NCBI RefSeq assembly: GCF_012927045.1
Contig: NZ_JABBFW010000006.1
Coordinates: 252,229 to 316,228, forward strand
Direction of reading: 5' to 3'
Length of the DNA stretch: 64,000 nucleotides
DNA from: Azohydromonas caseinilytica
Lineage (GTDB): Bacteria > Pseudomonadota > Gammaproteobacteria > Burkholderiales > Burkholderiaceae_C
The notes beneath the pieces are model-generated. The model had not been told where the DNA came from. It worked only from the letters and a program-made list of their open reading frames with translations, and searched no databases. Numbering within the stretch: position 1 is the first letter of the stretch; every line of letters starts with the position of its first letter. The position numbers and the translations under genes were made by a program. This document shows, one piece after another, positions 27,567-36,115 of the stretch.

Positions 27567-28342
27567 GCGGCGGCATCGAGAGCATGTTCCGGCTGGATGG
27601 CCGCCTGGCGCTGGTCACCGGCGCCTCCAGCGGCCTGGGGCGGCATTTCGCGCTGACGCTGGCCCGTGCCGGCGCCCGGGTCGCCGTGGCGGCGCGGCGC
27701 GAGGAGGCACTGCAGGCGCTGGTGCAGGAAATCGAGGCTGCGGGCGGCCGGGCGCTGGCCCTGCCGCTGGACGTGGCCGACGCCGCCCGCGTGCGCGCGT
27801 GCTTTGACCGGCTCGGCGCCGAGGCCGGCGTGGCCGACATCCTGGTCAACAACGCCGGCATCACCGTGACGAAACCGCTGCTGCACCAGACCGAGGCCGA
27901 CTGGGATCACGTGATGGACACGAACCTCAAGGGCGCCTGGCTGGTCGCCACCGAGGCGGCACGGCGGCTGGTGGACAGCGGCCGGCCCGGGAGCCTGATC
28001 AACATCGCCTCCATCCTGGCCGAGCGCGTGGCCGGCGGCGTGGCGCCCTATGCCATCTCCAAGGCCGGGCTGGTGCAGGCCACCAAGGCGATGGCACTGG
28101 AGCTGGCGCGCCACGGCATCCGCGTCAACGCGCTGCTGCCGGGCTACATCGTCACGGACCTGAACCGCGAGTTCTTGCGGTCCGAGGCCGGCGACAAGCT
28201 GCGCGCGCGCATCCCGAGCCGCCGCTTCGGCGAGATGGAAGACCTGGACGGTCCGCTGCTGCTGCTGGCCAGCGACGCCGGCCGCGCCATTTCCGGCGCC
28301 ACGCTGACGGTGGACAGCGCCCATTCGGTGAGCTCCCTATGA
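27563..28342 (+). CDS. Short-chain dehydrogenase/reductase
   Basis: A 259-residue classical SDR: the NAD(P)-binding TGASSGLGRHFA near residue 19, the NNAG motif, the catalytic Ser (INIASILAE) and Tyr-x-x-x-Lys (YAISK). The lack of a basic residue after the first strand favours neither cofactor clearly, though AARREE suggests NADP. ATG overlaps the dehydrogenase stop, and the product ends overlapping the next gene, so the operon is translated as a unit. Likely oxidises a beta-hydroxyacyl or similar alcohol in the same pathway. Confidence 0.9.
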   Translation: MSGGIESMFRLDGRLALVTGASSGLGRHFALTLARAGARVAVAARREEALQALVQEIEAAGGRALALPLDVADAARVRACFDRLGAEAGVADILVNNAGITVTKPLLHQTEADWDHVMDTNLKGAWLVATEAARRLVDSGRPGSLINIASILAERVAGGVAPYAISKAGLVQATKAMALELARHGIRVNALLPGYIVTDLNREFLRSEAGDKLRARIPSRRFGEMEDLDGPLLLLASDAGRAISGATLTVDSAHSVSSL

Positions 28343-29367
28343 GCAGCGCGCTGCATGAGGGGCAGCGCGCCGCGCTGGAGCGCTTCATCGCGCAGGCGGC
28401 CGGGGCGCGTGCCGCGGCCATCACCCAGGCGCAGCTGCTGTCGGGCGGCGCGATCCAGGAGAACTGGCGGCTGGACATTCACATCGACGGCGGCGCGCAC
28501 GACGGCCCGCTCGCGGCGGTGCTGCGCTGCGACTCGGCCTCGGCCGGCGTCGCCACCAGCCATGGCCGGGCGCAGGAGTTCGCGCTGCTCAAGGCCGCGC
28601 ACGTCGCGGGCGTGACCGTGCCCGAGCCGCTGTGGCTGTGCCAGGACCGCGCGGTGTTCGGGCGGCCCTTCTTCGTGATGCGGCGGGTGGAAGGCACGGC
28701 GGCGGCGCACCGCATCGTCAAGGACCCGGCGCTGGGCGGCGACCGCGTGCGGCTGGCCGAGCAGCTGGGCCGCGAGCTGGCGCGCATCCACTCCATCCGC
28801 CCGCCGCGGCCGGACCTGGCCTTCCTGCCCGTGCCCGAGCTGCCGCCGGCGGCCTGGCTCATCGATCGCGCGCGGCGCTGGCTGGACGGCCATGAGCTGC
28901 CGCACCCGGTCATGGAATGGGGCCTGCGCTGGCTGGAGCGCCACGCGCCGGCGCCGGGCGAGCTGAACCTGTGCCACCGCGACTACCGCAGCGGCAACTA
29001 CATGGTCGATGGGCAGGGTCTCACCGGCATCCTGGACTGGGAGTTCGCCGGCTGGAGCGACCCGCTGGAGGACATCGGCTGGTTCTGCGCCAAGTGCTGG
29101 CGCTTCGGCCGCAATGAGCGGGAGGCCGGCGGCATCGGGGCGCGCGAGGATTTCTATCGCGGCTACGAGGCCGAGTCCGGCCGTGCCATCGCTCGCGAGC
29201 AGGTGCGCTACTGGGAGGTGATGGCGCACATGAACTGGGCGCTGATCTCGATCCAGCAGGCGCAGCGGCACGTGTCGGGCGAGGAAAGCTCGCTGCTGCT
29301 GGCGCTGACGGCCCACATCACGCCCGAGCTGGAGTGGGAAATCCTGAGCATGACGGAGGAGGACTGA
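28339..29367 (+). CDS. Aminoglycoside-phosphotransferase-fold kinase (ACAD10/11-associated)
   Basis: A 342-residue protein kinase-like fold phosphotransferase. The catalytic HRDYRSGNYMV (H-x-D...N) and metal-binding GILDWEFAGWSDPLEDIGWF are intact. It belongs to the group linked to acyl-CoA dehydrogenases, not to antibiotic resistance. In the ACAD10/11 type, phosphorylation of a 4-hydroxyacyl group precedes elimination by the dehydrogenase; this role is inferred from the operon. Confidence 0.88.
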   Translation: MSSALHEGQRAALERFIAQAAGARAAAITQAQLLSGGAIQENWRLDIHIDGGAHDGPLAAVLRCDSASAGVATSHGRAQEFALLKAAHVAGVTVPEPLWLCQDRAVFGRPFFVMRRVEGTAAAHRIVKDPALGGDRVRLAEQLGRELARIHSIRPPRPDLAFLPVPELPPAAWLIDRARRWLDGHELPHPVMEWGLRWLERHAPAPGELNLCHRDYRSGNYMVDGQGLTGILDWEFAGWSDPLEDIGWFCAKCWRFGRNEREAGGIGAREDFYRGYEAESGRAIAREQVRYWEVMAHMNWALISIQQAQRHVSGEESSLLLALTAHITPELEWEILSMTEED

Positions 29368-29780
29368 TGCGCGACCACCCCGACGGCGCCGAGCTGCTGG
29401 CCGCCGCGCGTGCCCTGCTGCGCGACACGCTGCTGCCGGCGCTGCCGGCCGAGCACCGGCACGCGGCGCTGATGATCGCCAACGCCATGGGCATCGCCGA
29501 GCGCCAGCTGCGCGCCGGCGACGCGCCGGCCGCGGCGGAATGGCAGTCGCTGCACCGGCTGCTGGAAGGCGAAACGGCGGACGAGGCGATCAACCGCGTG
29601 CCCGCCGCCGGCCTGGACGAGGAGCTGATCCGCCTCAACCGCCTGCTGGTGCAGCGCATCCGCGCCGGCGAGGCCGATCCGGGCCGGCCGCTGCACCCGG
29701 GGCTGCGCCACCACCTGGAGATGGTCGCGCTGCAGCGGCTGGCGGAGAGCAATCCGAAGGCGTTGCCGGTGCAGGACTGA
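29367..29780 (+). CDS. DUF6285-type protein of the same operon
   Basis: A 137-residue, largely helical protein beginning MRDHPDGAELLAAARALLRDTLLPALPAEHRHAALMIANAMGIAERQL. The ATG overlaps the stop of the phosphotransferase (TGATG). This small protein regularly follows APH-like phosphotransferase and acyl-CoA dehydrogenase genes in beta- and alpha-proteobacteria (DUF6285, from memory), and is presumably a partner of the kinase. No catalytic motif seen. Confidence 0.75.
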   Translation: MRDHPDGAELLAAARALLRDTLLPALPAEHRHAALMIANAMGIAERQLRAGDAPAAAEWQSLHRLLEGETADEAINRVPAAGLDEELIRLNRLLVQRIRAGEADPGRPLHPGLRHHLEMVALQRLAESNPKALPVQD

Positions 29781-29978
29781 AGGCGGGAGCCGGGGCACGC
29801 AAGCCTGGGTGGATTGTTTACTGACAGTTGACGGCTGTCCCGATCAGGCCCACTCATTGGCTGATATGTTGCCGGCGAGTGGACAATCAGAGCTGTGCCG
29901 TCCGGGAGCAGCGGAGAGGCGCATTGCTGTCCGGGGCTCGCGCCGCGCTGATGTTCCTCAGTGCCGGCCCGGGACTCT

Positions 29979-29990
29979 GAAACCGGTTCC
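29979..29990. promoter_or_regulatory. LacI-type operator before the regulator gene
   Basis: GAAACCGGTTCC, one mismatch from the GAAACCGGTTTC palindrome found twice at 31097-31133, located 26 bp upstream of the regulator start. Suggests autoregulation. Confidence 0.65.
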
Positions 29991-30015
29991 CTCCTCTGGC
30001 CCTACAGTCGCGCCC

Positions 30016-31053
30016 ATGTCCACGCCGCCCACCTCCACCACCCGCCCTCGCCTCACCATCGACGACGTCGCCCGCGAGGCCGGCGTGTCCAAGGCGACGG
30101 TGTCGCGGGTGCTCAACGGGCGCGGCGCGCTGATGAGCCCGGAACTGGCGGCGCGGGTGCGGGAGGCCATCGACCGCCTGGGCTACGCGCCCAGCCCCAT
30201 GGCGCAGGCGCTCAAGCGCGGCCGTTCGCGCCTCATCGGGCTGGTGGTGGCCGACGTGGCCAACCCCTTCTCGGTGGCGGTGCTGCAGGGCGCGGAGAAG
30301 GCCTGTCGCGAGGCCGGCTACATGCTCATGCTCTTCAACCTCGGCGGCGACGAGGCGCGTGAGCGCGAGGCCATCGCGGCGCTGGCCTCCTACCAGGTCG
30401 AAGGTTTTATCTTGCACACCCTGGGGCGCGACCGGCAGGTGCTGCATGACGCGCTGGAGCGGGGCAAACCCATCGTGCTGGTGGACCGCGCGCTGGACGC
30501 GCCGCTGGACCTGGTCGGCCTGGACAACGCCCAGGCCGTGCCGCTGGCCCTCGACCACCTGCTGCAACAGGGCTGGAACGACCTGCTCTTCGTCACCGAG
30601 CCGATGCAGGGCGCCAGCTCGCGCGAGGAGCGCCATGCCGCCTTCAATGCCTTCGTGCAGACGCATGCGGGCCAGTGCCGCGGGCGCACGGCGGAATGCG
30701 CCGTCCACGACGACGCGGCGCTGGACCAGGCGCTGCGCGCGCTGCGGGCCGAGGCCGGCACGCGCCGCCCGGCCGTGCTGGCCGTCAATGCCCCGGTGGG
30801 CCTGCGCGTGGCCGCCGCGGCACGGCGCCTGGGGCTCACGCTGGGCCTGGAGCTGGGGCTGGTGAGCTTCGACGAGACCGACTGGGCGCCGCTGGTCGGC
30901 CCCGGCATCACCACCCTGGCGCAACCGACCGACGAGATCGGCCGCCAGGCCGCGCGCTGCCTGGTCGAGCGCCTGGAAGGCCAGCCCGGCGAGCCGCGCC
31001 GCTTCCGCCTGCCGGCGCGGCTGGTGGTGCGCGGGTCCTCGCAGCCGGGCTGA
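30016..31053 (+). CDS. LacI-family transcriptional regulator
   Basis: A 345-residue LacI/GalR repressor. The HTH is TIDDVAREAGVSKATVSRVLNGRG, followed by the hinge helix region (SPMAQALKRGRSRLIGLVVADVANPFS) and a periplasmic-binding-like sensor domain. ATG at 30016; a longer upstream frame lacks similarity. Its likely operators flank it: one in front of itself and two in front of the catabolic operon that starts 95 bp downstream. The inducer is probably the sugar acid degraded by that operon. Confidence 0.93.
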   Translation: MSTPPTSTTRPRLTIDDVAREAGVSKATVSRVLNGRGALMSPELAARVREAIDRLGYAPSPMAQALKRGRSRLIGLVVADVANPFSVAVLQGAEKACREAGYMLMLFNLGGDEAREREAIAALASYQVEGFILHTLGRDRQVLHDALERGKPIVLVDRALDAPLDLVGLDNAQAVPLALDHLLQQGWNDLLFVTEPMQGASSREERHAAFNAFVQTHAGQCRGRTAECAVHDDAALDQALRALRAEAGTRRPAVLAVNAPVGLRVAAAARRLGLTLGLELGLVSFDETDWAPLVGPGITTLAQPTDEIGRQAARCLVERLEGQPGEPRRFRLPARLVVRGSSQPG

Positions 31054-31096
31054 CACGCCGCTTCATCGCCCTTCCGGGTTTGTCCGCATACCTTTC

Positions 31097-31133
31097 AGAA
31101 ACCGGTTTCTTAAACTTCTGAGAAACCGGTTTC
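31097..31133. promoter_or_regulatory. Tandem LacI-type operators before the catabolic operon
   Basis: Two perfect palindromes: AGAAACCGGTTTCT (31097-31110) and GAAACCGGTTTC (31122-31133), centres about 24 bp apart. They lie directly upstream of the first operon gene (31148). The spacing places them on nearly the same face of the helix, favouring cooperative binding. Confidence 0.8.
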
Positions 31134-31147
31134 AAGGTTGCCCACGC

Positions 31148-31912
31148 ATGTCGATCCCACTCGTTCTTATTTCCCTGTCCGCCTTCGGCGCGGACGAAGT
31201 GCGCCGCGACGGCCAGCGCCGCTATGCCGAGCTGGCGCTGGAGGCCGGGGCCGACGGCTTCGAGGTGCGCGGCGAGCTGCTGTCGAACCCGGCGGCCGAG
31301 CTGCCGGCGCTGGCCTCGCTGGCCCAGACGCGCGGCGCGGCGCGGGTCTATTCCAGCCCTGAAGGGCTGTGGCATATGGACGGCACGCTGGCGCTGGAGG
31401 CGCTGGAGCGCGCGCTGCAGCACACCGCGCTGCTGGGCGCGCCGAGGCTGAAGATGTCCATCGGCGGCTACGCCGGCCCCGAGGGCCTGACGCTGCTGAC
31501 GCGGCGGCTGGCGGAAACGCGGGTGGAGTTGTTGATCGAGAACGACCAGACCGAGAGCGCCGGCACGCTGCCCGCACTGCGGCGCTTCTTCGCCGATGCG
31601 CAGGCCGCTGGGCTGCGCCTGCCCATGACCTTCGACATGGGCAACTGGCACTGGCAGGGCGAGGACCCGCTGCAGGCCGCCCAGGCTTTCAGCACCGGCG
31701 TGGGCTACGTGCATTGCAAGGGCGTGCAGCGCCTGCCGGCCAAGTGGGTGGCGGTGCCGCTCATGGAGTCCGCCGCGCCCTGGCGCGCCGTGCTGCGCAC
31801 GCTGCCTGCTGCGGTGCCACGCGCCATCGAATACCCGCTGCAGGGCGACGACCTGGTGGCCGTCACGCGCGCCGAGGTCGCCCTGCTGCGCCGACTGGAG
31901 ACCCAGCGATGA
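31148..31912 (+). CDS. Sugar-phosphate isomerase/epimerase-like TIM-barrel protein
   Basis: A 254-residue protein of the AP-endonuclease-2 / xylose-isomerase-like TIM barrel fold: MSIPLVLISLSAFGADEVRRDGQRRYAELALEAGADGFEVRGELL, LLIENDQTESAG, MTFDMGNWHWQGEDPLQAAQ and YVHCKGVQ. Metal-binding Glu, Asp and His positions are plausible. First gene of the operon, overlapping the sugar kinase start. Could isomerise or epimerise the incoming sugar acid; the exact substrate is unknown. Confidence 0.82.
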   Translation: MSIPLVLISLSAFGADEVRRDGQRRYAELALEAGADGFEVRGELLSNPAAELPALASLAQTRGAARVYSSPEGLWHMDGTLALEALERALQHTALLGAPRLKMSIGGYAGPEGLTLLTRRLAETRVELLIENDQTESAGTLPALRRFFADAQAAGLRLPMTFDMGNWHWQGEDPLQAAQAFSTGVGYVHCKGVQRLPAKWVAVPLMESAAPWRAVLRTLPAAVPRAIEYPLQGDDLVAVTRAEVALLRRLETQR

Positions 31913-32856
31913 AGGACCAACTCGACGTCGTCACCCTGGGCGAGGCCATGCTGATGCTGGTGGCCGACGAGCCCGGCCCGCTGGAGCAGGTGCAGCATTT
32001 TCACAAGCGCACCGCCGGGGCCGAGACCAATGTCGCCATCGGCCTCGCCCGCCTGGGCCTGCGCGTGGGTTGGCAAAGCCGGCTGGGCGCGGACTCCATG
32101 GGCCGCTACCTGCTGGACCAGATGCGGCGCGAGGGCATCGACTGCTCGCACGTGGAAGTGGCCGCCGGCGAGCGCAGCGGCTTCCAGTTCAAGGGCCGCG
32201 TGGACGACGGCAGCGACCCGCCGGTGGAGTACCACCGCGCCGGCTCCGCCGCCAGCCGCCTGGGCCTGCGGCACCTGGACGAGGCCTGGCTGCGCGGCGC
32301 GCGCCAGTTGCACGTCACCGGCGTGTTCCCGGCCCTGTCGCCCAGCACGCTGGAGGCCACGCGACGCGCCATCCAGGTGATGCGCGAGGCCGGCCGGCGC
32401 CTGTCCTTCGACCCCAACCTGCGCCCCACCCTCTGGGCCTCGCAGGCGCTGATGCGCGACACGCTCAACGCGCTGGCCGTGCAGTGCGAGCTGGTGCTGC
32501 CCGGCATCGAGGAAGGTTTTACCTTGACCGGCACCCGCGACCCGCAGGGCATCGCCCGCTTCTATCGCTCACAGGGCGTGCGCACCGTGGTCGTGAAGCT
32601 GGGGCCGGAAGGCGCGTACTACGACGACGAGCGCGAAGGCTGCGGCCAGGCCCCGGCCTTCCCGGTCTCGAAAGTGGTGGACACCGTGGGCGCCGGCGAC
32701 GGCTTTGCCGTGGGCGTGATCAGTGCCCTGCTCGAAGGCCGCTCCGTGGCCGAGGCCGCGCGCCGCGGCGCCTGGATCGGCGCGCGCGCCGTGCAGGTCA
32801 CGGGCGACACCGAAGGACTGCCCACCCGGGCCCAACTGCAGGAGGCCGGACTGTGA
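31909..32856 (+). CDS. PfkB-family sugar kinase, KdgK-like
   Basis: A 315-residue ribokinase-family enzyme. Visible are the N-terminal GEAMLMLVADEPGPLEQVQHFHKRTAGAETNVAIGLARLGL, the phosphate donor site, and the C-terminal signature DTVGAGDGFAVGVIS with the catalytic Asp. Closest by pattern to 2-dehydro-3-deoxygluconate kinases, which produce KDPG for the Entner-Doudoroff route. ATG overlaps the stop of the isomerase and the stop overlaps the GTG of the dehydrogenase. Confidence 0.88.
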   Translation: MKDQLDVVTLGEAMLMLVADEPGPLEQVQHFHKRTAGAETNVAIGLARLGLRVGWQSRLGADSMGRYLLDQMRREGIDCSHVEVAAGERSGFQFKGRVDDGSDPPVEYHRAGSAASRLGLRHLDEAWLRGARQLHVTGVFPALSPSTLEATRRAIQVMREAGRRLSFDPNLRPTLWASQALMRDTLNALAVQCELVLPGIEEGFTLTGTRDPQGIARFYRSQGVRTVVVKLGPEGAYYDDEREGCGQAPAFPVSKVVDTVGAGDGFAVGVISALLEGRSVAEAARRGAWIGARAVQVTGDTEGLPTRAQLQEAGL

Positions 32857-33824
32857 GCCGCAAGAACGTACTGGTGTTTCGCGCCCTGCCGCCGGACCTG
32901 CTGGAGCGCATCGCCGCGCGCCACGAGGTGACCGTGGCCGACCCGCGCCGCGAGGAGGAGCTGCCGCGCTTCCTGGAAGCGCTGCCGCGGGCGCAGGGGC
33001 TGATCGGCTCCAGCTTCCCGCTCACGGCCGAGCTGCTGGAGCGCGCGCCGGCGCTGGAGGTGATCTCCAGCATCTCGGTGGGCGTGGACAACTACGACGT
33101 CGAGGACCTGAGACGCCGCGGCATCGGGCTGTGCCACACGCCCGGCGTGCTGACCGAGACCACGGCCGACACCCTCTTTGCGCTGATCCTGTGCGCCAGC
33201 CGCCGGCTGGTGGAGCTGTCCACGCTGGTGCGCGAGGGGCGCTGGACCCGCAACATCGGCGAGGAGCTCTTCGGCTGGGACGTGCACGGCAAGACGCTGG
33301 GCATCCTGGGGTTCGGGCGCATCGGCCAGGCGCTGGCGCGGCGCGCGGCGCTGGGCTTCGAGATGCCGATCGTCTACCACGACCCCTTCGAGGTGCAGGT
33401 GCCGGCGCTGGCCGGGCTGGTGACGCGGCTGCCCATGGACGAGGTGCTGCGCCAGGCCGACATCGTGGCGCTGACGCTGCCGCTCACCGAGACCACGCGC
33501 GGCCTGATGGGCGCGCGCGAGTTCGGCCTGATGAAGCCCGGCGCCATCTTCGTCAACGGCGCGCGCGGCGCGCTGGTGCAGGAGGACGCGCTGCTGGCGG
33601 CGCTGGACCAGGGCACGCTGCGCGCCGCAGCGCTGGACGTGTTCGGCAAGGAGCCGCTGCCGCTGGAGTCGCCGCTGCGCACGCACCCGCGCGTGACGCC
33701 GCTGCCGCACATCGGCTCGGCCACGCACGAGACGCGCCGCGCCATGGCCGAGCGCGCCACCGAGAACCTGCTGGCCGCGCTGGCCGGCGAGGACCCGCCC
33801 AGCGCCTACCTGTGGCGCCGCTGA
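32853..33824 (+). CDS. D-isomer-specific 2-hydroxyacid dehydrogenase
   Basis: A 323-residue NAD(P)-dependent dehydrogenase of the gluconate-2-dehydrogenase / hydroxypyruvate reductase group. Recognised from GKTLGILGFGRIGQALARRA (nucleotide binding), the catalytic Arg (NGARGAL), Glu (KEPLP) and His (LPHIGSATHETR). GTG start overlapping the kinase stop. Likely reduces 2-ketogluconate or a related 2-keto sugar acid. Confidence 0.9.
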   Translation: MSRKNVLVFRALPPDLLERIAARHEVTVADPRREEELPRFLEALPRAQGLIGSSFPLTAELLERAPALEVISSISVGVDNYDVEDLRRRGIGLCHTPGVLTETTADTLFALILCASRRLVELSTLVREGRWTRNIGEELFGWDVHGKTLGILGFGRIGQALARRAALGFEMPIVYHDPFEVQVPALAGLVTRLPMDEVLRQADIVALTLPLTETTRGLMGAREFGLMKPGAIFVNGARGALVQEDALLAALDQGTLRAAALDVFGKEPLPLESPLRTHPRVTPLPHIGSATHETRRAMAERATENLLAALAGEDPPSAYLWRR

Positions 33825-33835
33825 GAGGAGCTGCC

Positions 33836-34651
33836 ATGCCCCGTTCCATTCCGACGCTGTGCGGCTCGATCATGGGCTCGCCCTTCAGCTTCAACGTCAA
33901 GGTGCACAACGCTGCCTATGCCGCGCTGGGCCTGGACTACACCTTCGTCTGCTTCGGCGTGGAAGACGTGCCCGGCGCGGTCCAGGCCATCCGCACGCTG
34001 GGCATCCGCGGCATGAACGTGTCGATGCCGCACAAGCAGGCCGTCATTCCGCACCTGGATGCGCTGGACGAGACGGCGCGCGCCATCGGCGCCGTCAACA
34101 CCATCAACCATGTGGACGGCAAGCTCACCGGCTACAACACCGACTGCATCGGCGCGGTGCGGGCGCTGCAGGAGATCACCCCGCTGCCTGGCCAGCGCGT
34201 CGCGCTGCTGGGCGCCGGCGGCGCGGCGCGCGCCATCGCCTACGGGCTGCGCGAGGCCGGGGCACGCGTGACGGTGTTCAACCGCACGGCGGCGCGCGGC
34301 GAGGCGCTGGCCCGGGATTTCGGACTGGACTGCGGCGGCACGCTGGAGGCTTTCGACGCCGAACGCTTCGACGGCGTGGTCAACGCCACCGCGGCGGGCT
34401 TCCGCGCGCCGGACGTGAACCCCATCGCCGGCAAGCTCGCACCGCACCTGTTCGTGATGGACGCGGCCTTCATTCCCGTGCGCAGCCGCCTCATCCGCGA
34501 CGCCGACGCGCTGGGCTGCCGCACCTCGGACGGCACGCGCATGCTGCTGCACCAGTTCCGCGGCCAGGTCGAGCTCTACACCGGCGGCCGCGAGGCGCCG
34601 CTGGAGGCCATGAGCGCCGCGCTGCTGGCCGAGATCGAGCGCGTGGGCTGA
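33836..34651 (+). CDS. AroE-like shikimate/quinate dehydrogenase-family protein
   Basis: A 271-residue AroE-fold protein. It has GMNVSMPHKQAVIPHLD (catalytic Lys), GAVNTINHVDGKLTGYNTDCIGA (catalytic Asp), GAGGAARAIAYGL (cofactor) and FNRT. The shikimate-binding N-terminal motif, normally HSxSPxxHN, is altered to SPFSFNVKVHN, so the substrate is probably not shikimate. In an operon for sugar-acid use, this fits AroE paralogs that act on other cyclic or keto acids. Follows the hydroxyacid dehydrogenase by 11 bp with a GAGGAG ribosome site. Confidence 0.85.
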   Translation: MPRSIPTLCGSIMGSPFSFNVKVHNAAYAALGLDYTFVCFGVEDVPGAVQAIRTLGIRGMNVSMPHKQAVIPHLDALDETARAIGAVNTINHVDGKLTGYNTDCIGAVRALQEITPLPGQRVALLGAGGAARAIAYGLREAGARVTVFNRTAARGEALARDFGLDCGGTLEAFDAERFDGVVNATAAGFRAPDVNPIAGKLAPHLFVMDAAFIPVRSRLIRDADALGCRTSDGTRMLLHQFRGQVELYTGGREAPLEAMSAALLAEIERVG

Positions 34652-34749
34652 GCCCGCCCTCACCCTGGCCCGCCGCTTGTCCAGGCATCCCGCTTTCTTT
34701 TTCCCTTGTGCCGGCCGCGATGCGCCGGCCCGCACCCCAGGAGACAACC

Positions 34750-35781
34750 ATGAGCATCAACCACTTCAAGCGCTCGCTGATCGGCACGGTCGCTGCGGCC
34801 GTCCTCGCCTGCACCGGCACGGCCGCGCTGGCGGCGGACATCAAGGACCGCAACATCAAGTTGCCCATCGTCAACCAGCTGGACCACCCGCAAGGGCTGG
34901 GCGCCAAGAAGTTCGCCGACCTGGTGAGCGCGAAAAGCGGCGGGAAGATGAAAGTCAAGGTGTTCCCGGGCGGGACGCTGGGCGGGGAGCAGCAGGTGGC
35001 CTCGGCGATGCAGGGCGGCACGGTGGAGGCCTCGATGATGTCGCCGGCGCAGCTGGTGGGCATGATCAAGGAGTTCGTGCTGCTGGACTTCCCCTTCGCC
35101 TTCGCCAACGAGCGCGAGGCCGACTTCGTGCTCGACGGCCCGGTGGGCAGGAAGTTGATGGACAAGATGCCCGAGAAGGGCCTGGTGGGCCTGGCCTACA
35201 TGGAGCAGGGCTACCGCAGCATCACCAACAGCAAGCGGCCGATCCAGAAGGTGGAGGACATCCAGGGGCTGAAGATCCGCACCATCCTCAACCCGCTCTA
35301 CATCGACATGCTCAACGCGCTGGGCGCCAACGCCGTGCCCATGCCCTTCCCCGAGCTGTACACGGCCATGGAGTCCAAGGCCGTGGACGGCCAGGAGAAC
35401 CCCTACTCCACCGCCGAGGCCTCCAAGTTCTACGAGGTGCAGAAGTACATGAGCAACACGCGGCACATCTACAACCCGCAGATGCTGCTGGTGAGCAAGA
35501 AGTTCTGGGACGGCCTCTCCGCCGACGAGAAGAAGGTGATCCAGGACGCGGCTGTCGAGACGCGCGACTACCAGCGCAAGGTGGCGCGCGAGATGAGCGA
35601 GAAGTCGCGCCAAGCGCTGATCAAGAACGGCATGCAGATCAACGACCTGGCCCCGGCCGAACTCCAGCGCATGCGCGACAAGGTGCAGCCGGTGGTGGCC
35701 AAGTACGCCGCGCAGGTGGGCGAGCCGCTGGTCAAGGAGTTCCAGGCCGAGCTGGAGAAGGCGCGCGCGGCGAGCAAGTGA
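34750..35781 (+). CDS. TRAP-type transporter substrate-binding protein (DctP family)
   Basis: A 343-residue periplasmic binding protein with a Sec signal peptide (MSINHFKRSLIGTVAAAVLACTGTAALAA). Family motifs are FPGGTLGGEQQV, GLKIRTILNPLYIDMLNALGANAVPMPFPELYTAMESKAVDGQENP and the canonical Arg in IRT that binds a carboxylate. TRAP systems import organic and sugar acids using sodium. No membrane subunits (DctQ, DctM) follow; the gene ends the operon, so partner genes must be elsewhere. The GGAGA ribosome site is 8 bp upstream. Confidence 0.92.
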   Translation: MSINHFKRSLIGTVAAAVLACTGTAALAADIKDRNIKLPIVNQLDHPQGLGAKKFADLVSAKSGGKMKVKVFPGGTLGGEQQVASAMQGGTVEASMMSPAQLVGMIKEFVLLDFPFAFANEREADFVLDGPVGRKLMDKMPEKGLVGLAYMEQGYRSITNSKRPIQKVEDIQGLKIRTILNPLYIDMLNALGANAVPMPFPELYTAMESKAVDGQENPYSTAEASKFYEVQKYMSNTRHIYNPQMLLVSKKFWDGLSADEKKVIQDAAVETRDYQRKVAREMSEKSRQALIKNGMQINDLAPAELQRMRDKVQPVVAKYAAQVGEPLVKEFQAELEKARAASK

Positions 35782-35810
35782 TTCCTGCTCGCTCCTGCCA
35801 GTGACGTATT

Positions 35811-35982
35811 CCGTTCGCCCTGAGGTATCGAAGGGTGAACGGCCCTCGCTGTGAGGCAGGCCGCGAGAGCCTCACGGATTCGCACCTCGATACCTCAGTG
35901 CGAACGTCTTGGCGAGCCAGCTGTCTTGTGGGCGCCGTACCAGCCTGACGGATTCGTCCTTCGATACCTCAGGACGAACGGG
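35811..35982. repeat. Cluster of three REP-like palindromic units
   Basis: Three units with core TGAGGTATCGAAG: 35811-35842 (plus), 35874-35906 (minus) and 35950-35982 (minus). Each has CGTTCG/CGAACG outer arms. Adjacent units in opposite orientation are BIME-like. Related pairs lie at 56810-56888. The rest of the 334-bp gap between the TRAP gene and the feo locus holds only the terminator at 36077. Confidence 0.8.
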
Positions 35983-36076
35983 CCATTTCACAAGAAGAAA
36001 GAACTGGAACAAGAACACCGGGCGGCACGGCCGCCGCCTGGACTGTTGACCACAGATTTACAGCCAACCCACTTTA

Positions 36077-36099
36077 GAGCCCTTGTGGAGGGTTCTTTT
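36077..36099 (+). terminator. Intrinsic terminator downstream of the TRAP gene
   Basis: GAGCCCT pairs with AGGGTTC (one G-T), 5-nt loop, then TTTT. It lies after the repeat cluster and just before the convergent feo-associated small gene, closing the rightward sugar-acid operon. Confidence 0.65.
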
Positions 36100-36115
36100 G
36101 CCTCTAAGTTGACAA

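Noticed and set aside
28339..29367. Antibiotic (aminoglycoside) resistance gene
   Set aside because: The APH-like fold belongs to the acyl-CoA-dehydrogenase-linked group and is embedded in a metabolic operon with 1-4 bp overlaps.
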